Source of the DNA: Pseudoroseicyclus tamaricis
Lineage (GTDB): Bacteria; Pseudomonadota; Alphaproteobacteria; Rhodobacterales; Rhodobacteraceae
Direction: 5' to 3'
DNA length: 64,000 bases
Assembly (NCBI RefSeq): GCF_012070395.1
Contig: NZ_JAAFYS010000001.1
Location: 1,094,001 to 1,158,000 of the forward strand
Every line of letters starts with the position of its first letter. The first letter of the stretch is position 1. The notes beneath the pieces are model-generated. The model ran no database searches and had not been told where the DNA came from. It worked only from the letters and a program-made list of their open reading frames with translations. Positions 20,901-29,112 of this stretch are shown here, one piece after another. A program made the position numbers and the translations under genes.

Positions 20901-22232
20901 GGGGCCGAGCCAGAGGAAGCCGCCGGGATTGAGCGCATAGTGAAAGCGCGGCATCAGGGCGTTCTGGCTGTCGGCGTTGAGGTAGATCATCACGTTGCGG
21001 CAGGAGATCAGGTCCAGCTTCGAGAAGGGGGGATCCTGCAGCAGGTTGTGTGGGGCGAAGACGCACATCTCGCGGATGGCGCCGCGCACCTGCCAGCCCG
21101 TCTCGTCCTCGACGAAGAATCGATCCCGCCGATCGTCCGACAGCTCCATCATCGAGGCTTCGGAGTAGCGGCCGTTGCGGGCGTGGCGGAGGGCGTCGAG
21201 GTCGATATCCGTGCCGAAGATCTTCCAGGGGCGCGTGTCGCCCCGCTCCTGCGCCATCTCCTGCACCATGATGGCGAGCGAGTAGGCCTCTTCGCCGGTG
21301 GAGCAGCCGGGCACCCAGATGCGGAAGCTGGCCTGCTCGCTCTCGAAGAGCTGGGTGAGGGCGCGGCGGCGGACCGCCTCATGATGCTCCGGGTCGCGGA
21401 AGAACTGCGTGACGCCGATGAGGAAGTCCTGCGTCAGCAGGCTGCGCTCGTCCCGCCGGTCGCGGAGCGTCTCGATATAGCCGCTGACGGTGCTCTGGCG
21501 CAGCAGCGTCATCCGGCGGGCGACGCGGCGGATCAGCGTGCCGGGCTTGTAACCGGCGAAGGAATGATCGGAATCCGCGTCGAGGCACTCCAGCACGTCC
21601 TGCAGGCGCGACTCGATCTCGTCGAGCAGCGCCTCGCGGCCCTCGCCCTCTTCGATGCGGCGGCGGTAGTGGACGATCTCGAGGATCTTCGAGGGCATGT
21701 CCTCGGGGCGGAGCACGAAGTCGACGACGCCGGTGGCGGCGGCGCTGTCGGGCATGCCGGGGAAGCGGGCGGAGCGGCTTTCCTGCACCAAGGCGATGCC
21801 GCCATTGGCCTTGATCGAGCGCACGCCCACCGTCCCGTCGGAGCCGGTGCCGGAGAGCACGACGCCGAAGGCATGGCGGCCGGCGGCGTCGGCCATGGAG
21901 GTGAAGAAGCGGTCAATCGGAGTGCGCACCCCTTGCTCCGCCGTGCTGTCGGTGAGGTGGAAGCGCCCCTCCTCGATCTCGACGAAGTAGCCGGGCGGGA
22001 TGACGTAGACATGGTCGGGCTCGATCTCGCCCCCGTTCTCGATCCGGCTGACGGAGAGGCGGGTGTGCGCGCCCAGAAGCTTGTCCATGAGCGAGGGGTG
22101 GTCGCGCGCGAGGTGCTGGACGACGACATAGGCAACGCCGGTGTCGTTCGGCACGGCCTGGACGAAATCCTGCAACGCCTCGAGCCCGCCGGCCGAGGCG
22201 CCGATTCCCACGATTGGTGGCAAATGAGCCAT
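17961..22232 (-). CDS. CheB-CheR-PAS-HWE hybrid sensor histidine kinase
   Basis: 1423 residues. Order: CheB methylesterase (1-190; S13 in GASAGG, VVQHLARDHPS, SGTGSDGT); CheR methyltransferase (about 200-445; WVPGCSTGEEAYSLA, SCRNVMIYL); a linker; a long coiled coil (about 640-720) of repeated NEEL/QSxNEEL units; four PAS-like domains (about 725-1225); and a HisKA_2/HWE kinase with phospho-acceptor H1236 in ELEHRVKN, the N box HELATNAAKYGA and the WxE signature in IEWREQGG. No transmembrane segment is visible, so it is cytosolic. Such proteins are common in alphaproteobacteria, with signals mostly unknown. It follows ligD by 233 bases and precedes the receiver gene. HWE kinases often feed the PhyR/EcfG stress pathway, which would fit the neighbouring promoters; this is inference. 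Confidence 0.9.
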   Translation of the reverse strand: MAHLPPIVGIGASAGGLEALQDFVQAVPNDTGVAYVVVQHLARDHPSLMDKLLGAHTRLSVSRIENGGEIEPDHVYVIPPGYFVEIEEGRFHLTDSTAEQGVRTPIDRFFTSMADAAGRHAFGVVLSGTGSDGTVGVRSIKANGGIALVQESRSARFPGMPDSAAATGVVDFVLRPEDMPSKILEIVHYRRRIEEGEGREALLDEIESRLQDVLECLDADSDHSFAGYKPGTLIRRVARRMTLLRQSTVSGYIETLRDRRDERSLLTQDFLIGVTQFFRDPEHHEAVRRRALTQLFESEQASFRIWVPGCSTGEEAYSLAIMVQEMAQERGDTRPWKIFGTDIDLDALRHARNGRYSEASMMELSDDRRDRFFVEDETGWQVRGAIREMCVFAPHNLLQDPPFSKLDLISCRNVMIYLNADSQNALMPRFHYALNPGGFLWLGPSESLGRQERFFSTIDRNARIFCRNDETAAGFSAISGRAASPRAAMPQAHEPPRMDSSSARNGIEQQAEQAFLTHSAPPFAAINRHDEVVYLSEGMTAMVRPTRGAVGTAIDDYLVQELRLPAHSILGEARENQSPAEVRNIVVEIDGKTRLYDLTARPFGEESDLLLLTLHEVRPRDLAEVTSVEGQGALNRGYERELALTRKRLTTLQHEYETTEQELRSTNEELLSMNEELQSSNEELETSREELQSINEELETINAELSENNRQLGRANSDLKNLLESTAIATLFIDQNDCVRLFTPELARLFGVQERDIGRSIHDLASKVEYPALREDAAQVLRTLQPVERELMVPATGETFHTRVRPYRTVDNRLDGVVITFVDVTSRKRHERQLEENARVLREQYAELETLYDSTPIGLNLVDRELRWLRINTRLAEINGFPVEEHIGRLQSELIPEVHEIVAPLQRQVFETGEPVLGLSVVGQTASHPGVTREWLCDFYPVRAGGEIFAVGCCVQDITEQRALERQVFESEARMRRIFDQAPVAISMHEGPEFVTTYSNPRNQFEVAERDILGKPISEAMPELIGSPLMERIARVFATGEASDEQRLDALLGDRAESGERSVYRNVLEPWFDPSGNVVGIISFSLDVTDQALAQERDDRHRQRLQRIQDSLAAYVGLLSNDGTLLEVNVAALERGGVTRDDVIGRKFWDTFWWSFNEESQDRLKEAVAAACAGESVRYDVPVRIEGGESMIIDFQLVPIVADDGTVTELVASAIDITERVHAVERKDVLLAELEHRVKNILATVQSIARFTARMSRSKEEMASSLLARLAAISRTHDALTAGDWRGQTLRELVAAEVAPYVGEDGGRFRYEGDNIHLSPGTALSLGLALHELATNAAKYGAFTSHGGSVELEVEAEGDSFSRIEWREQGGPPVEEPEHLGFGSFLIGTLLKRELKADIRVDYLKDGLKCTITKAETADSLSE

Positions 22233-22465
22233 CTTCGCTGCTCCCCGTCGCTTATCCGAGCCTCAAATACCGGCTGCCCGAGGGAGATTGGCGCCTCGCG
22301 CGGGACAGGCCCCGACTCTCGCCCATGTCCGCGCTCTGGCACGCGCCCGAGGCTTATAGGGCAAACAACCGAAAATGGGGGAAAAACTTTCCATAACCTT
22401 ACCACTCGTCGCGACAATTAATGCGAGGCCCGAAGGGACCCGGGCGGCACCGCAGGAGGGGGGCG

Positions 22466-24979
22466 TCACCGCGCCGTCTCGGCGGCCGCGACATCCTCTG
22501 CCGCGTCGCCCGCGGCCCAGTCTTCCAGCGCCGCCACGACCTCTGCGGTGATGCCCTTGGGCTGCACCTCCGCGAGGGGGCAGGGGCGGGAAAGGCGGCT
22601 CTCCATGTCCGAAGGGTGGAAGCCGTTCGGCGCGTCCAGCCTGGCCAGCTCCTCCCACGACACCGGCACGGCGACGGGGGCGCCGGGACGGGCGCGCAGG
22701 GAGTAGGGGGCGATGGCGGTGGAGCCGCGCTCGTTGCGCAGCCAGTCGATGAAGATGCGCCCCTTGCGCTTGGCCTTCGACATGGTGGCCACGTAGCGAT
22801 CCGGGTGGCGCTCGGCGAGGATGGTGGCGAAGGCCCGCGAGAATGTCTTCACCGTCTCCCACGTCGCGGTACGCCGCAGCGGCACGATCACGTGCACGCC
22901 CTTGCCGCCGGAGACCATGGGGGAGGAGGGCAGGCCCACCGCATCGAGCCCCGCGCGCAACTCCTCGCAGGCGGCCTTCACATCGCCGAAATCCAGCCCC
23001 TCGTCGGGGTCGAGGTCGAAGACCAACCGGTCGGGCTTGTCGAGCTTGTCGCGCTTCGATCCCCAGATGTGGAACTCGACGCTGCCCATCTGCGCCGCGC
23101 CCATCAGGCCGGCGGCGCTGGCGACATACATGTAATCCTCGGTGCTGCCGTCCTTCTCCTCGATGGGCAGCGGCTTGATGGAGGACGGCCAGCCCTTGCC
23201 GGCGTGCTTCTGGAAGAAGGTCTGCCCCTCCAGCCCTTCCGGCAGACGGAGGAGGGAGACGGGGCGGTCGGCGGCATAGGTGAGCATCCGCTCGGCGACC
23301 GCCTCGTAATGGCGGGCGACGTCGGCCTTCGTAACCCCTGCATCGGGGAAGACCTTGCGCCCGGCGCTGGAGATGCGCACGCCGCCAATCTTCACCTCGC
23401 TGTCGTCGTCCATCGCGTCCTCCGCCCCGCTCTCCACCGCCAGCTCCTGCCCGGCCGAGACCTCCTCGGCCGGCTTGTCCTCCCGCAGGCCGTGGAAGAC
23501 GCCGTGGCGCACCCGGCCCTCGGAGGTGAATTCCGTGTAGGCGATCTCCGCCACCAGCTTCGGGGTGAGCCACTTCGCCCCCCGCGTCTCGCTCGGCAGC
23601 TCGCCGTCGAGGGGAGACGTCTTGCGGGCGAGCGGTTTCATCGCCGCCATCAGCGCCTCCTGCGTCTCGCCGTCGAAACCGGTGCCGACCCGGCCGCGAT
23701 AGACGAGCTTGCCGCCCTCGTAGGAGGCGAGCAGCAGCGAGGAGAAGGCGCGTCCGCGCTTGTCCGACGGCGCCCAGCCGGCGATGACCAGCTCCGCCCG
23801 CTTGATACACTTGGCCTTGATCCAGCCCTTCGTCCGCCGCCCGCGATAGGGCGCGTCGGTCTTCTTGGAGACGATGCCCTCGCCGCCGACCTCACACATC
23901 GCCGCCAGCGCCGCGTCGCCGTCGCCCTCCAGCACCGGCGAGAGGCGGATGGGCCCGCGCGGGGGCAGGGGGGAGAGCAGCCCCTCCAGCGCCGCCCGCC
24001 TGTCGGAGAGGGGCGCCTCCGTCAGGTCCTCCCCGTCGAGATGGAGCAGGTCGAAGGCGTAGAAGGTGAGCTTGCCGCCCTCCTTCAGCGCCTTCTGCAG
24101 GGCGCCAAAGTCACCGCCGCCGCTGCCGGCGATCACCTCGCCGTCGATCAGCGCGGCGCCGCAGGGGATGGCCCCGGCCGGCTCGGAGAGGTCGCCGAAG
24201 CGATCCGTCCAGTCCTTGCCGTTGCGCGTGTAGAGCTTCACGCCGCCCTTGCCGATGGCCATGAGGCAGCGATAGCCGTCGAACTTCACCTCGTGCTGCC
24301 AGCCCTCGCCCTCGGGCGGCTCATCCTCCAGCGTCGCCAGCTGCACGGCGCGGAAGCGGGGCAGGGGCTTGTCGTGCTTCGGCGCAGTCTCCACCGCCGG
24401 CTTCTCCGCCGCGATGGCGCGCATGGTGCGCCCCGTGGTCACCGACTTGGTGTGCTTGTTCGTCAGCGCATCGGCGGAGCGGGAGGTGAAATCGTCCTTC
24501 TCCTTGATGAGAAGCCAGTTCTCGCGCTTGCCATCGCCCTTGCGGTTGCCGCGCATCCGCACCAAGGCCCAGCCGCCCTGCATCCGCGCGCCGTGCAGGC
24601 GGAAGTGCAGCTTGCCTTCCTTCAGGCCCTCGTCTGGGTCGTGCAGCGGCTCCCACCAGCCATTATCCCACAGCATGACGGTGCCGCCGCCGTATTCGCC
24701 CTCGGGGATCGTCCCCTCGAAGCCGCCATAGGCGAGCGGGTGATCCTCTGTCCGCACCGCGAGGCGCTTTTCGGCGGGGTCTGCCGAGGGGCCCTTGGTC
24801 ACGGCCCAGGACCAGAGGACGCCGCCCCATTCGAGGCGGAAGTCGTAGTGCAGGCGCGTCGCGTCGTGCTTTTGCACCACGAAGCTCGGCTGCTCTCCGA
24901 CCGCCTCGACCAGCTCGCCCTTCGGCTCCGGCGTGACGTCGAAGTTCCGCTTCGCCGCGTATGTGTCGAGCGCGCTCAC
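22466..24979 (-). CDS. ligD: Multifunctional ATP-dependent DNA ligase LigD
   Basis: 837 residues carrying all three LigD modules in Pseudomonas order. The 3'-phosphoesterase comes first (about 25-190; KHDATRLHYDFRLE, EGEYGGGTVMLWD). The ligase follows (about 220-530), with the adenylated lysine in EVKFDGYR and GEGIVSKKTDAPYRG. The polymerase/primase is at the C-terminus, with ISSAGRKVFPDAG and metal-binding FDLDPDEGLDF. It repairs double-strand breaks by non-homologous end joining with Ku. The GTG at 24979 overlaps the ku stop (GTGA), which fixes the start; a frame extending to 25546 only runs through ku. The region 22233-22465 downstream holds no gene. Confidence 0.95.
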   Translation of the reverse strand: MSALDTYAAKRNFDVTPEPKGELVEAVGEQPSFVVQKHDATRLHYDFRLEWGGVLWSWAVTKGPSADPAEKRLAVRTEDHPLAYGGFEGTIPEGEYGGGTVMLWDNGWWEPLHDPDEGLKEGKLHFRLHGARMQGGWALVRMRGNRKGDGKRENWLLIKEKDDFTSRSADALTNKHTKSVTTGRTMRAIAAEKPAVETAPKHDKPLPRFRAVQLATLEDEPPEGEGWQHEVKFDGYRCLMAIGKGGVKLYTRNGKDWTDRFGDLSEPAGAIPCGAALIDGEVIAGSGGGDFGALQKALKEGGKLTFYAFDLLHLDGEDLTEAPLSDRRAALEGLLSPLPPRGPIRLSPVLEGDGDAALAAMCEVGGEGIVSKKTDAPYRGRRTKGWIKAKCIKRAELVIAGWAPSDKRGRAFSSLLLASYEGGKLVYRGRVGTGFDGETQEALMAAMKPLARKTSPLDGELPSETRGAKWLTPKLVAEIAYTEFTSEGRVRHGVFHGLREDKPAEEVSAGQELAVESGAEDAMDDDSEVKIGGVRISSAGRKVFPDAGVTKADVARHYEAVAERMLTYAADRPVSLLRLPEGLEGQTFFQKHAGKGWPSSIKPLPIEEKDGSTEDYMYVASAAGLMGAAQMGSVEFHIWGSKRDKLDKPDRLVFDLDPDEGLDFGDVKAACEELRAGLDAVGLPSSPMVSGGKGVHVIVPLRRTATWETVKTFSRAFATILAERHPDRYVATMSKAKRKGRIFIDWLRNERGSTAIAPYSLRARPGAPVAVPVSWEELARLDAPNGFHPSDMESRLSRPCPLAEVQPKGITAEVVAALEDWAAGDAAEDVAAAETAR

Positions 24980-25863
24980 GAGGCTTTCTTGCGCGAGCCG
25001 CCGGACTTGGCGCCGGAGGAGGACTTGGAGCCGGACGACTTCGAGGAGGAAGACCGCGAGGAGGATTTCGACCCGCCGCTGTCCTTCAGGCTCTTCTTGA
25101 GCGCATCCATCAGGTCGACGACGTTGCTCTCCTCGGGCTTGTCCTCGCTGCCGCCCTTGGCGCGCGGCGTGCGCTTGTTCTTCAGCTTGCGGTCGATGAG
25201 ATCCTGCAGCGCCTTGGCGTAGTGATCCTCGAAACTGGCGGGGTGGAAAGGCGCCGTCTTCTTGTCGATGAGCTGGGTGGCGACGGCCAGCAGCTCCTCG
25301 TCCGTTGCCTCGTCCTCGATGCCGGAGAAGAGCGGGTCGGCCTTGCGGATATCGCTCTCGTAGTGGAGCGTCTCCATCAGGATGCCGTCGCCGCAGGGGC
25401 GGATGGCACAGAGGTATTCCTTGCCCCGCATCGTCAGCTGGCCGAGGCCGACCTTCTTGGCCTTGCGGAGGGCATCGCGGACGACGCGGTAAGCATCCTC
25501 CGCCAGCTCGTCCGTCGGCACCACGTAATAGGGCCGGTCGAACCACAGCGGCGCGATCTCGCCCTGTTCTACGAATTGCACCAGCTCCAGCGTCTTCTTC
25601 GTCTCCAGCTTGATGCTGTCGATCTCGTCGGGCTCCAGCAGGATGTAGTCACCGCCGTCCGTCTCGTAGCCCTTCATGATGTCAGAGCTCTCCACAGGCC
25701 CGACCCCTTGCACGACCTTCTCGTAGCGCACGGGCTTGCCGGAGGGTTTGTGGATCTGCCGGAAGGAGACGCGGTTGCCGCTTTCCCGGGCCGAGTGAAT
25801 CTCCACCGGGATTGAGACGAGCGACAGGCGCAGCTGCCCTTTCCAGATCGCGCGCGAGGCCAT
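24976..25863 (-). CDS. ku: Non-homologous end joining protein Ku
   Basis: 295 residues. Bacterial Ku homodimers ring broken DNA ends and recruit LigD. The family start MASRAIWKGQLRLSLVSIPV and the core QIHKPSGKPVRYEKV and GYETDGGDYILLEPDEID are clear. The C-terminal 45 residues are a Lys/Ser-rich tail (SSSRSSSSKSSGSK), which in other Ku proteins contacts DNA and LigD. The ATG at 25863 follows GGGGAG; a longer frame to 26034 runs through the divergent promoter region and was rejected. ku and ligD are translationally coupled. A GGAAC-N16-TGTT element reads towards ku from 25986, in line with stress control of ku-ligD genes known for Sinorhizobium RpoE2. Confidence 0.94.
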   Translation of the reverse strand: MASRAIWKGQLRLSLVSIPVEIHSARESGNRVSFRQIHKPSGKPVRYEKVVQGVGPVESSDIMKGYETDGGDYILLEPDEIDSIKLETKKTLELVQFVEQGEIAPLWFDRPYYVVPTDELAEDAYRVVRDALRKAKKVGLGQLTMRGKEYLCAIRPCGDGILMETLHYESDIRKADPLFSGIEDEATDEELLAVATQLIDKKTAPFHPASFEDHYAKALQDLIDRKLKNKRTPRAKGGSEDKPEESNVVDLMDALKKSLKDSGGSKSSSRSSSSKSSGSKSSSGAKSGGSRKKAS

Positions 25864-25959
25864 GGTCGCTCCCCTCTGGTTGCAGGTGTCAGGCGGCGGG
25901 CGCAAAGCCCGTCCAGCGATGCAAACGCGGTTCCGTTGCGAAAAGTTTCGGTGAGGTGT

Positions 25960-25986
25960 GGAACACCTGGCCTCGCCTGTCGTTCC
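25960..25986. promoter_or_regulatory. Overlapping divergent EcfG-type promoters between ku and the glucose dehydrogenase genes
   Basis: Plus strand: GGAAC 25960-25964, 16 bases, CGTT 25981-25984, 30 bases before the ATG at 26015. Minus strand, from the same near-palindrome: GGAAC 25986-25982, 16 bases, TGTT 25965-25962, 98 bases before the ku ATG. The minus-strand -10 has one mismatch to CGTT. One element may serve both operons. Confidence 0.6.
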
Positions 25987-26014
25987 CTTCGTTAAAGCGA
26001 CGAAGGACAAGATC

Positions 26015-26404
26015 ATGGCGTCATCCGTCTCCACCTCCTCCCATCGCCACCCCCACCAGCATCACCACCGACCCATCGCCCTGCTCATCCTCGGGTGGAT
26101 CACGATCATTTTCGGGATCGTTTTGCTCGCCGGTGGCGTCTGGCTGATCGCGCTGGGCGGGAGCTGGTACTACGCGATCGCCGGGCTCGGCCTTCTGGCC
26201 ACTGGCGTGCTTCTCAACATGCAGAACATGGCGGCGCTCTGGCTCTACCTCGTGATCTGGCTCGGCACGCTGGTCTGGGCGTGGTGGGAAGTCGGCGACG
26301 AATGGTGGGCGCAGGTGCCGCGGATGGTCGCGCCGACGGTGCTGCTGATCTTCATCCTGTTCGCCATTCCCGTCCTGCGCCGCCGCCGCGGCCACGCCGA
26401 ATGA
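26015..26404 (+). CDS. Membrane-anchor subunit of a split PQQ glucose/quinate-type dehydrogenase
   Basis: 129 residues. After a His-rich N-terminus (HRHPHQHHH) come four or five membrane segments: IALLILGWITIIFGIVLLAG, the WLIALGGSWYYAIAGLGLLATG pair, LWLYLVIWLGTLVWAWWEVG and VLLIFILFAIPVL. This matches the N-terminal transmembrane domain of membrane glucose dehydrogenase (Gcd), which binds ubiquinone and is normally fused to the PQQ domain. Here it ends in a stop that overlaps an ATG of the next frame. The start at 26015 follows GAAGGAC; a frame from 25958 would include the promoter. It likely pairs with the downstream periplasmic dehydrogenase to pass electrons to quinone. Confidence 0.78.
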   Translation: MASSVSTSSHRHPHQHHHRPIALLILGWITIIFGIVLLAGGVWLIALGGSWYYAIAGLGLLATGVLLNMQNMAALWLYLVIWLGTLVWAWWEVGDEWWAQVPRMVAPTVLLIFILFAIPVLRRRRGHAE

Positions 26405-26433
26405 AAAAGAAGATGACAAGAACGGAGGCACGC

Positions 26434-28938
26434 ATGACCGACTGGGCCATGACCAACCGGGTGCGCATCGCCATGATCGCCGCCCTCGCAGCCACGCCTG
26501 TCTGGGCGCAGGAGACCACCGAAACCGATGGCGACGTGATCGTCGTCGAGCCGGACAACGGCGTCGTTGTCGAGGATGACAGTGCTGACGCGCCGGTGAC
26601 GGAGGAGACGGCAGAGGACGAGGCCGACGGGCCGACCCTCGATGAGGTCGAGCCGGGGGAGGAGGCGATTTTCGTCGACGACCTCGAGGCAGAGGCCGAG
26701 GGTGACGCCGCGGAGCCTGCCGCCGAAGACGGCCCGACGCTGGACGAGGTCGAGCCCGGAGAGGATGCGATCTTCGTCGATGATCTCGGGATGGACGACG
26801 AGGCCGCCGACACGGCGACCGACGAGGCGCCGACACTGGATGAGGTCGAGCCGGGCGAGGACGCCCTCTTCGTCGATGACCTTGAAACCGCGACGGACGA
26901 TGAGCCCGGCGCCGAGGCAACCGCGAGCGAAGAGGAAAGCCTCGACGCCGTGATCGACCCGGCCCCCGAGACCGGCGAGACGTCGGAGGCACCCGAAGAC
27001 GGCCCCGCCGCGACTGAGCCGGAGCCGGTCTTCGAGGTTGGCGCGGACTGGCCCTACTGGGGCGGCGATGCCGACGCGACCCGCTACTCGCCGCTCGCCC
27101 AGATCACCCCGCAGAACGTCGAGGAGCTGGTGGAGGTCTTCTCCTACCAGACCGGCGACATGCCGACGGAGGTGACCGAGGGCACCTACTCGCCCGAGAC
27201 GACGCCGCTGAAGCTGGGCGACGACCTGCTGATGTGCTCGGCCATGAACATCCTCATCTCCATCGACGCCGCGACAGGCGAGGAGAACTGGCGCTTCAAT
27301 CCCGGCGTGCCGCCGGAGGCCATCCCCTACGGCGCCACCTGCCGGGGCGTCTCCGTCTATCGCGACCCCGATGCGGGGGAGGGCGATCTCTGCGCCACCC
27401 GCGTCATCCAAGCGACGCTGGACGCCAAGCTTGTCGCCGTCGATGCCGAGACGGGCCTGCCCTGCGAGGACTTCGGCGAGAACGGCACCGTCGATCTCTG
27501 GCAGGATATCGGTGAGCGCGTGCCCGGCTGGTACGCCGTCACCGCCCCGCCCGCCATCGTGCGCGGCGTCGTTGTCACCGGCGCGCAGGTGCTCGACGGT
27601 CAGGCCGAGGAGGCGCCTTCCGGCGTCGTGCGGGGCTACGACGCCCTGACGGGCGAACTCGCCTGGGCTTGGGATCTCGCCGCGCCCGAGGAGATGCGGG
27701 ACGGCCCGCCCGAGGGCCGCGTCTACACCCGCGGCACGCCCAACATGTGGACGACCGCCGTCGCTGACGAGGAGCTGGGCTACGTCTACCTGCCGCTCGG
27801 CAATTCCTCGGTCGACTACTACGGCTCCAACCGGTCGGAGGCGGAGAACGAGTTCTCCACATCTCTGGTGGCCGTCGATGCCACCACCGGCGAGGAGGTC
27901 TGGCACTTCCAGACCGTCCGCCGCGACGTCTGGGACTATGACCTCGGCTCGCAGCCCACGCTGGTGGACTGGCAAGGCACGCCGGCGATCATCCTGCCCT
28001 CCAAGCAGGGGGACATCTACATCCTTGATCGCGCGACGGGCGAGCCTCTGACGCCCGTGGGCCAGCTGGAGGACCTGCCGCAGGGCGAGATCGAGCCGGA
28101 CTACATCTCAGATACGCAGCCCTACTCGGTCTGGCACACGCTGCGCAAACCGCCGCTGGAGGCCAAGGATGCCTGGGGCTTCACGCCCATCGACCAGCTC
28201 TGGTGCCGCATCCAGTTCCACCGCGCCAATTACGAGGGCTACTTCACGCCGCCCTCGGCCGATGCGCCCTGGATCCAGTACCCGGGCTACAACGGCGGCT
28301 CCGACTGGGGCTCGGTCGCAGTGGATGTCGAGCGCGGCATCATCATCGCCAACTACAACGACATCCCGAACTACAACCAGCTGATCGAGCGGGAGGACCC
28401 GTACCAAACGGACGAGTACACCACGATCGACGAGGCGCCGGAATCGGTCGGCTCGCCGGCCGACAACGAGGCCGGGCCGCAGGCGGGCTCGCCCTACGCG
28501 ATCTCCGTCAACGCCGGCTGGCGCAGCGAGCTGACGGGCATGCCATGTTCCAGCCCGCCCTACGGTGGCATCCGGGCCATCGATCTGGAGACGGGGGAGA
28601 CGCTCTGGGACCGCCCGCTGGGCACGGCCCGGCGCAACGGGCCCTTCGGCATCCCCTCCTTCCTGCCGCTGGACATCGGCACGCCGAACAACGGCGGCTC
28701 GGTGGTCACGGCCTCTGGCCTCGTCTTCATCGGCGCGGCGACGGACAACCTCTTCCGCGCCATAGACATTGAGACGGGCGAGACGCTCTGGTCGGTCGTG
28801 CTGCCGGCGGGCGGCCAGGCCAACCCGGTGACCTACGAGGTGGACGGGCGCCAGTACGTCATGATCTCCGCCATGGGGCACCACTTCATGGAGACGGGCG
28901 TCGGCGACTACATGATGGCCTGGGCGCTGCCGGAATAA
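26434..28938 (+). CDS. PQQ-dependent membrane-type dehydrogenase, periplasmic subunit with acidic repeat linker
   Basis: 834 residues. A signal peptide (MTNRVRIAMIAALAATPVWA, cut before QETT) is followed by about 170 residues of very acidic, probably disordered sequence with three 19-residue repeats, then a beta-propeller quinoprotein. Propeller landmarks of the glucose/quinate/shikimate family are WPYWGGDADATRYSPLAQI, RDVWDYDLGSQPT, YNGGSDWGSVAVD, GMPCSSPPYGG and VTASGLVFIGAATDN. It should oxidise a sugar or cyclitol in the periplasm with PQQ; the substrate cannot be told. The ATG at 26434 has GGAGG five bases upstream and is preferred over 26401, which overlaps the previous stop. No pqq biosynthesis genes are in the window. 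A terminator follows. Confidence 0.85.
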   Translation: MTDWAMTNRVRIAMIAALAATPVWAQETTETDGDVIVVEPDNGVVVEDDSADAPVTEETAEDEADGPTLDEVEPGEEAIFVDDLEAEAEGDAAEPAAEDGPTLDEVEPGEDAIFVDDLGMDDEAADTATDEAPTLDEVEPGEDALFVDDLETATDDEPGAEATASEEESLDAVIDPAPETGETSEAPEDGPAATEPEPVFEVGADWPYWGGDADATRYSPLAQITPQNVEELVEVFSYQTGDMPTEVTEGTYSPETTPLKLGDDLLMCSAMNILISIDAATGEENWRFNPGVPPEAIPYGATCRGVSVYRDPDAGEGDLCATRVIQATLDAKLVAVDAETGLPCEDFGENGTVDLWQDIGERVPGWYAVTAPPAIVRGVVVTGAQVLDGQAEEAPSGVVRGYDALTGELAWAWDLAAPEEMRDGPPEGRVYTRGTPNMWTTAVADEELGYVYLPLGNSSVDYYGSNRSEAENEFSTSLVAVDATTGEEVWHFQTVRRDVWDYDLGSQPTLVDWQGTPAIILPSKQGDIYILDRATGEPLTPVGQLEDLPQGEIEPDYISDTQPYSVWHTLRKPPLEAKDAWGFTPIDQLWCRIQFHRANYEGYFTPPSADAPWIQYPGYNGGSDWGSVAVDVERGIIIANYNDIPNYNQLIEREDPYQTDEYTTIDEAPESVGSPADNEAGPQAGSPYAISVNAGWRSELTGMPCSSPPYGGIRAIDLETGETLWDRPLGTARRNGPFGIPSFLPLDIGTPNNGGSVVTASGLVFIGAATDNLFRAIDIETGETLWSVVLPAGGQANPVTYEVDGRQYVMISAMGHHFMETGVGDYMMAWALPE
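26629..26883 (+). repeat. Three 57-bp coding repeats in the acidic linker
   Basis: Units at 26629-26685, 26731-26787 and 26827-26883 each encode a near-identical 19-residue block (GPTLDEVEPGEDAIFVDDL with single substitutions). They are separated by 45 and 39 bases of less conserved acidic sequence. Codons differ between units at many third positions, so the protein sequence rather than the DNA has been kept alike. Confidence 0.9.
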
Positions 28939-28960
28939 GCGCGCAGAACTGAAGACAGAA

Positions 28961-28993
28961 GGGCGCCGGAGGGAGACCTCCGGCGCCCTTTTT
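28961..28993 (+). terminator. Rho-independent terminator after the PQQ dehydrogenase gene
   Basis: A perfect 12-bp stem (28961-28972 with 28977-28988), GAGA loop and TTTTT (28989-28993). It ends the stress-promoter glucose dehydrogenase operon. Confidence 0.92.
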
Positions 28994-29112
28994 CATGCGC
29001 TCGTTCGGGCCGCCCGTAGACCGGGCGTCAGCCCGGCACCCGCTCTGACCTTGGCGCACACTGCCCGCAGCGCATCGCCCTCAGGCGTCGCCGCTGAGCG
29101 GGGGGCCTCGCC

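Noticed and set aside
22466-25546. 1026-codon frame suggesting a longer LigD
   Set aside because: The first 190 codons overlap ku out of frame; the GTG overlapping the ku stop gives a normal LigD.
26395-26440. Frameshift splitting a normal glucose dehydrogenase
   Set aside because: The downstream frame has its own signal peptide, ribosome site and long unique linker, so two genes are more likely.
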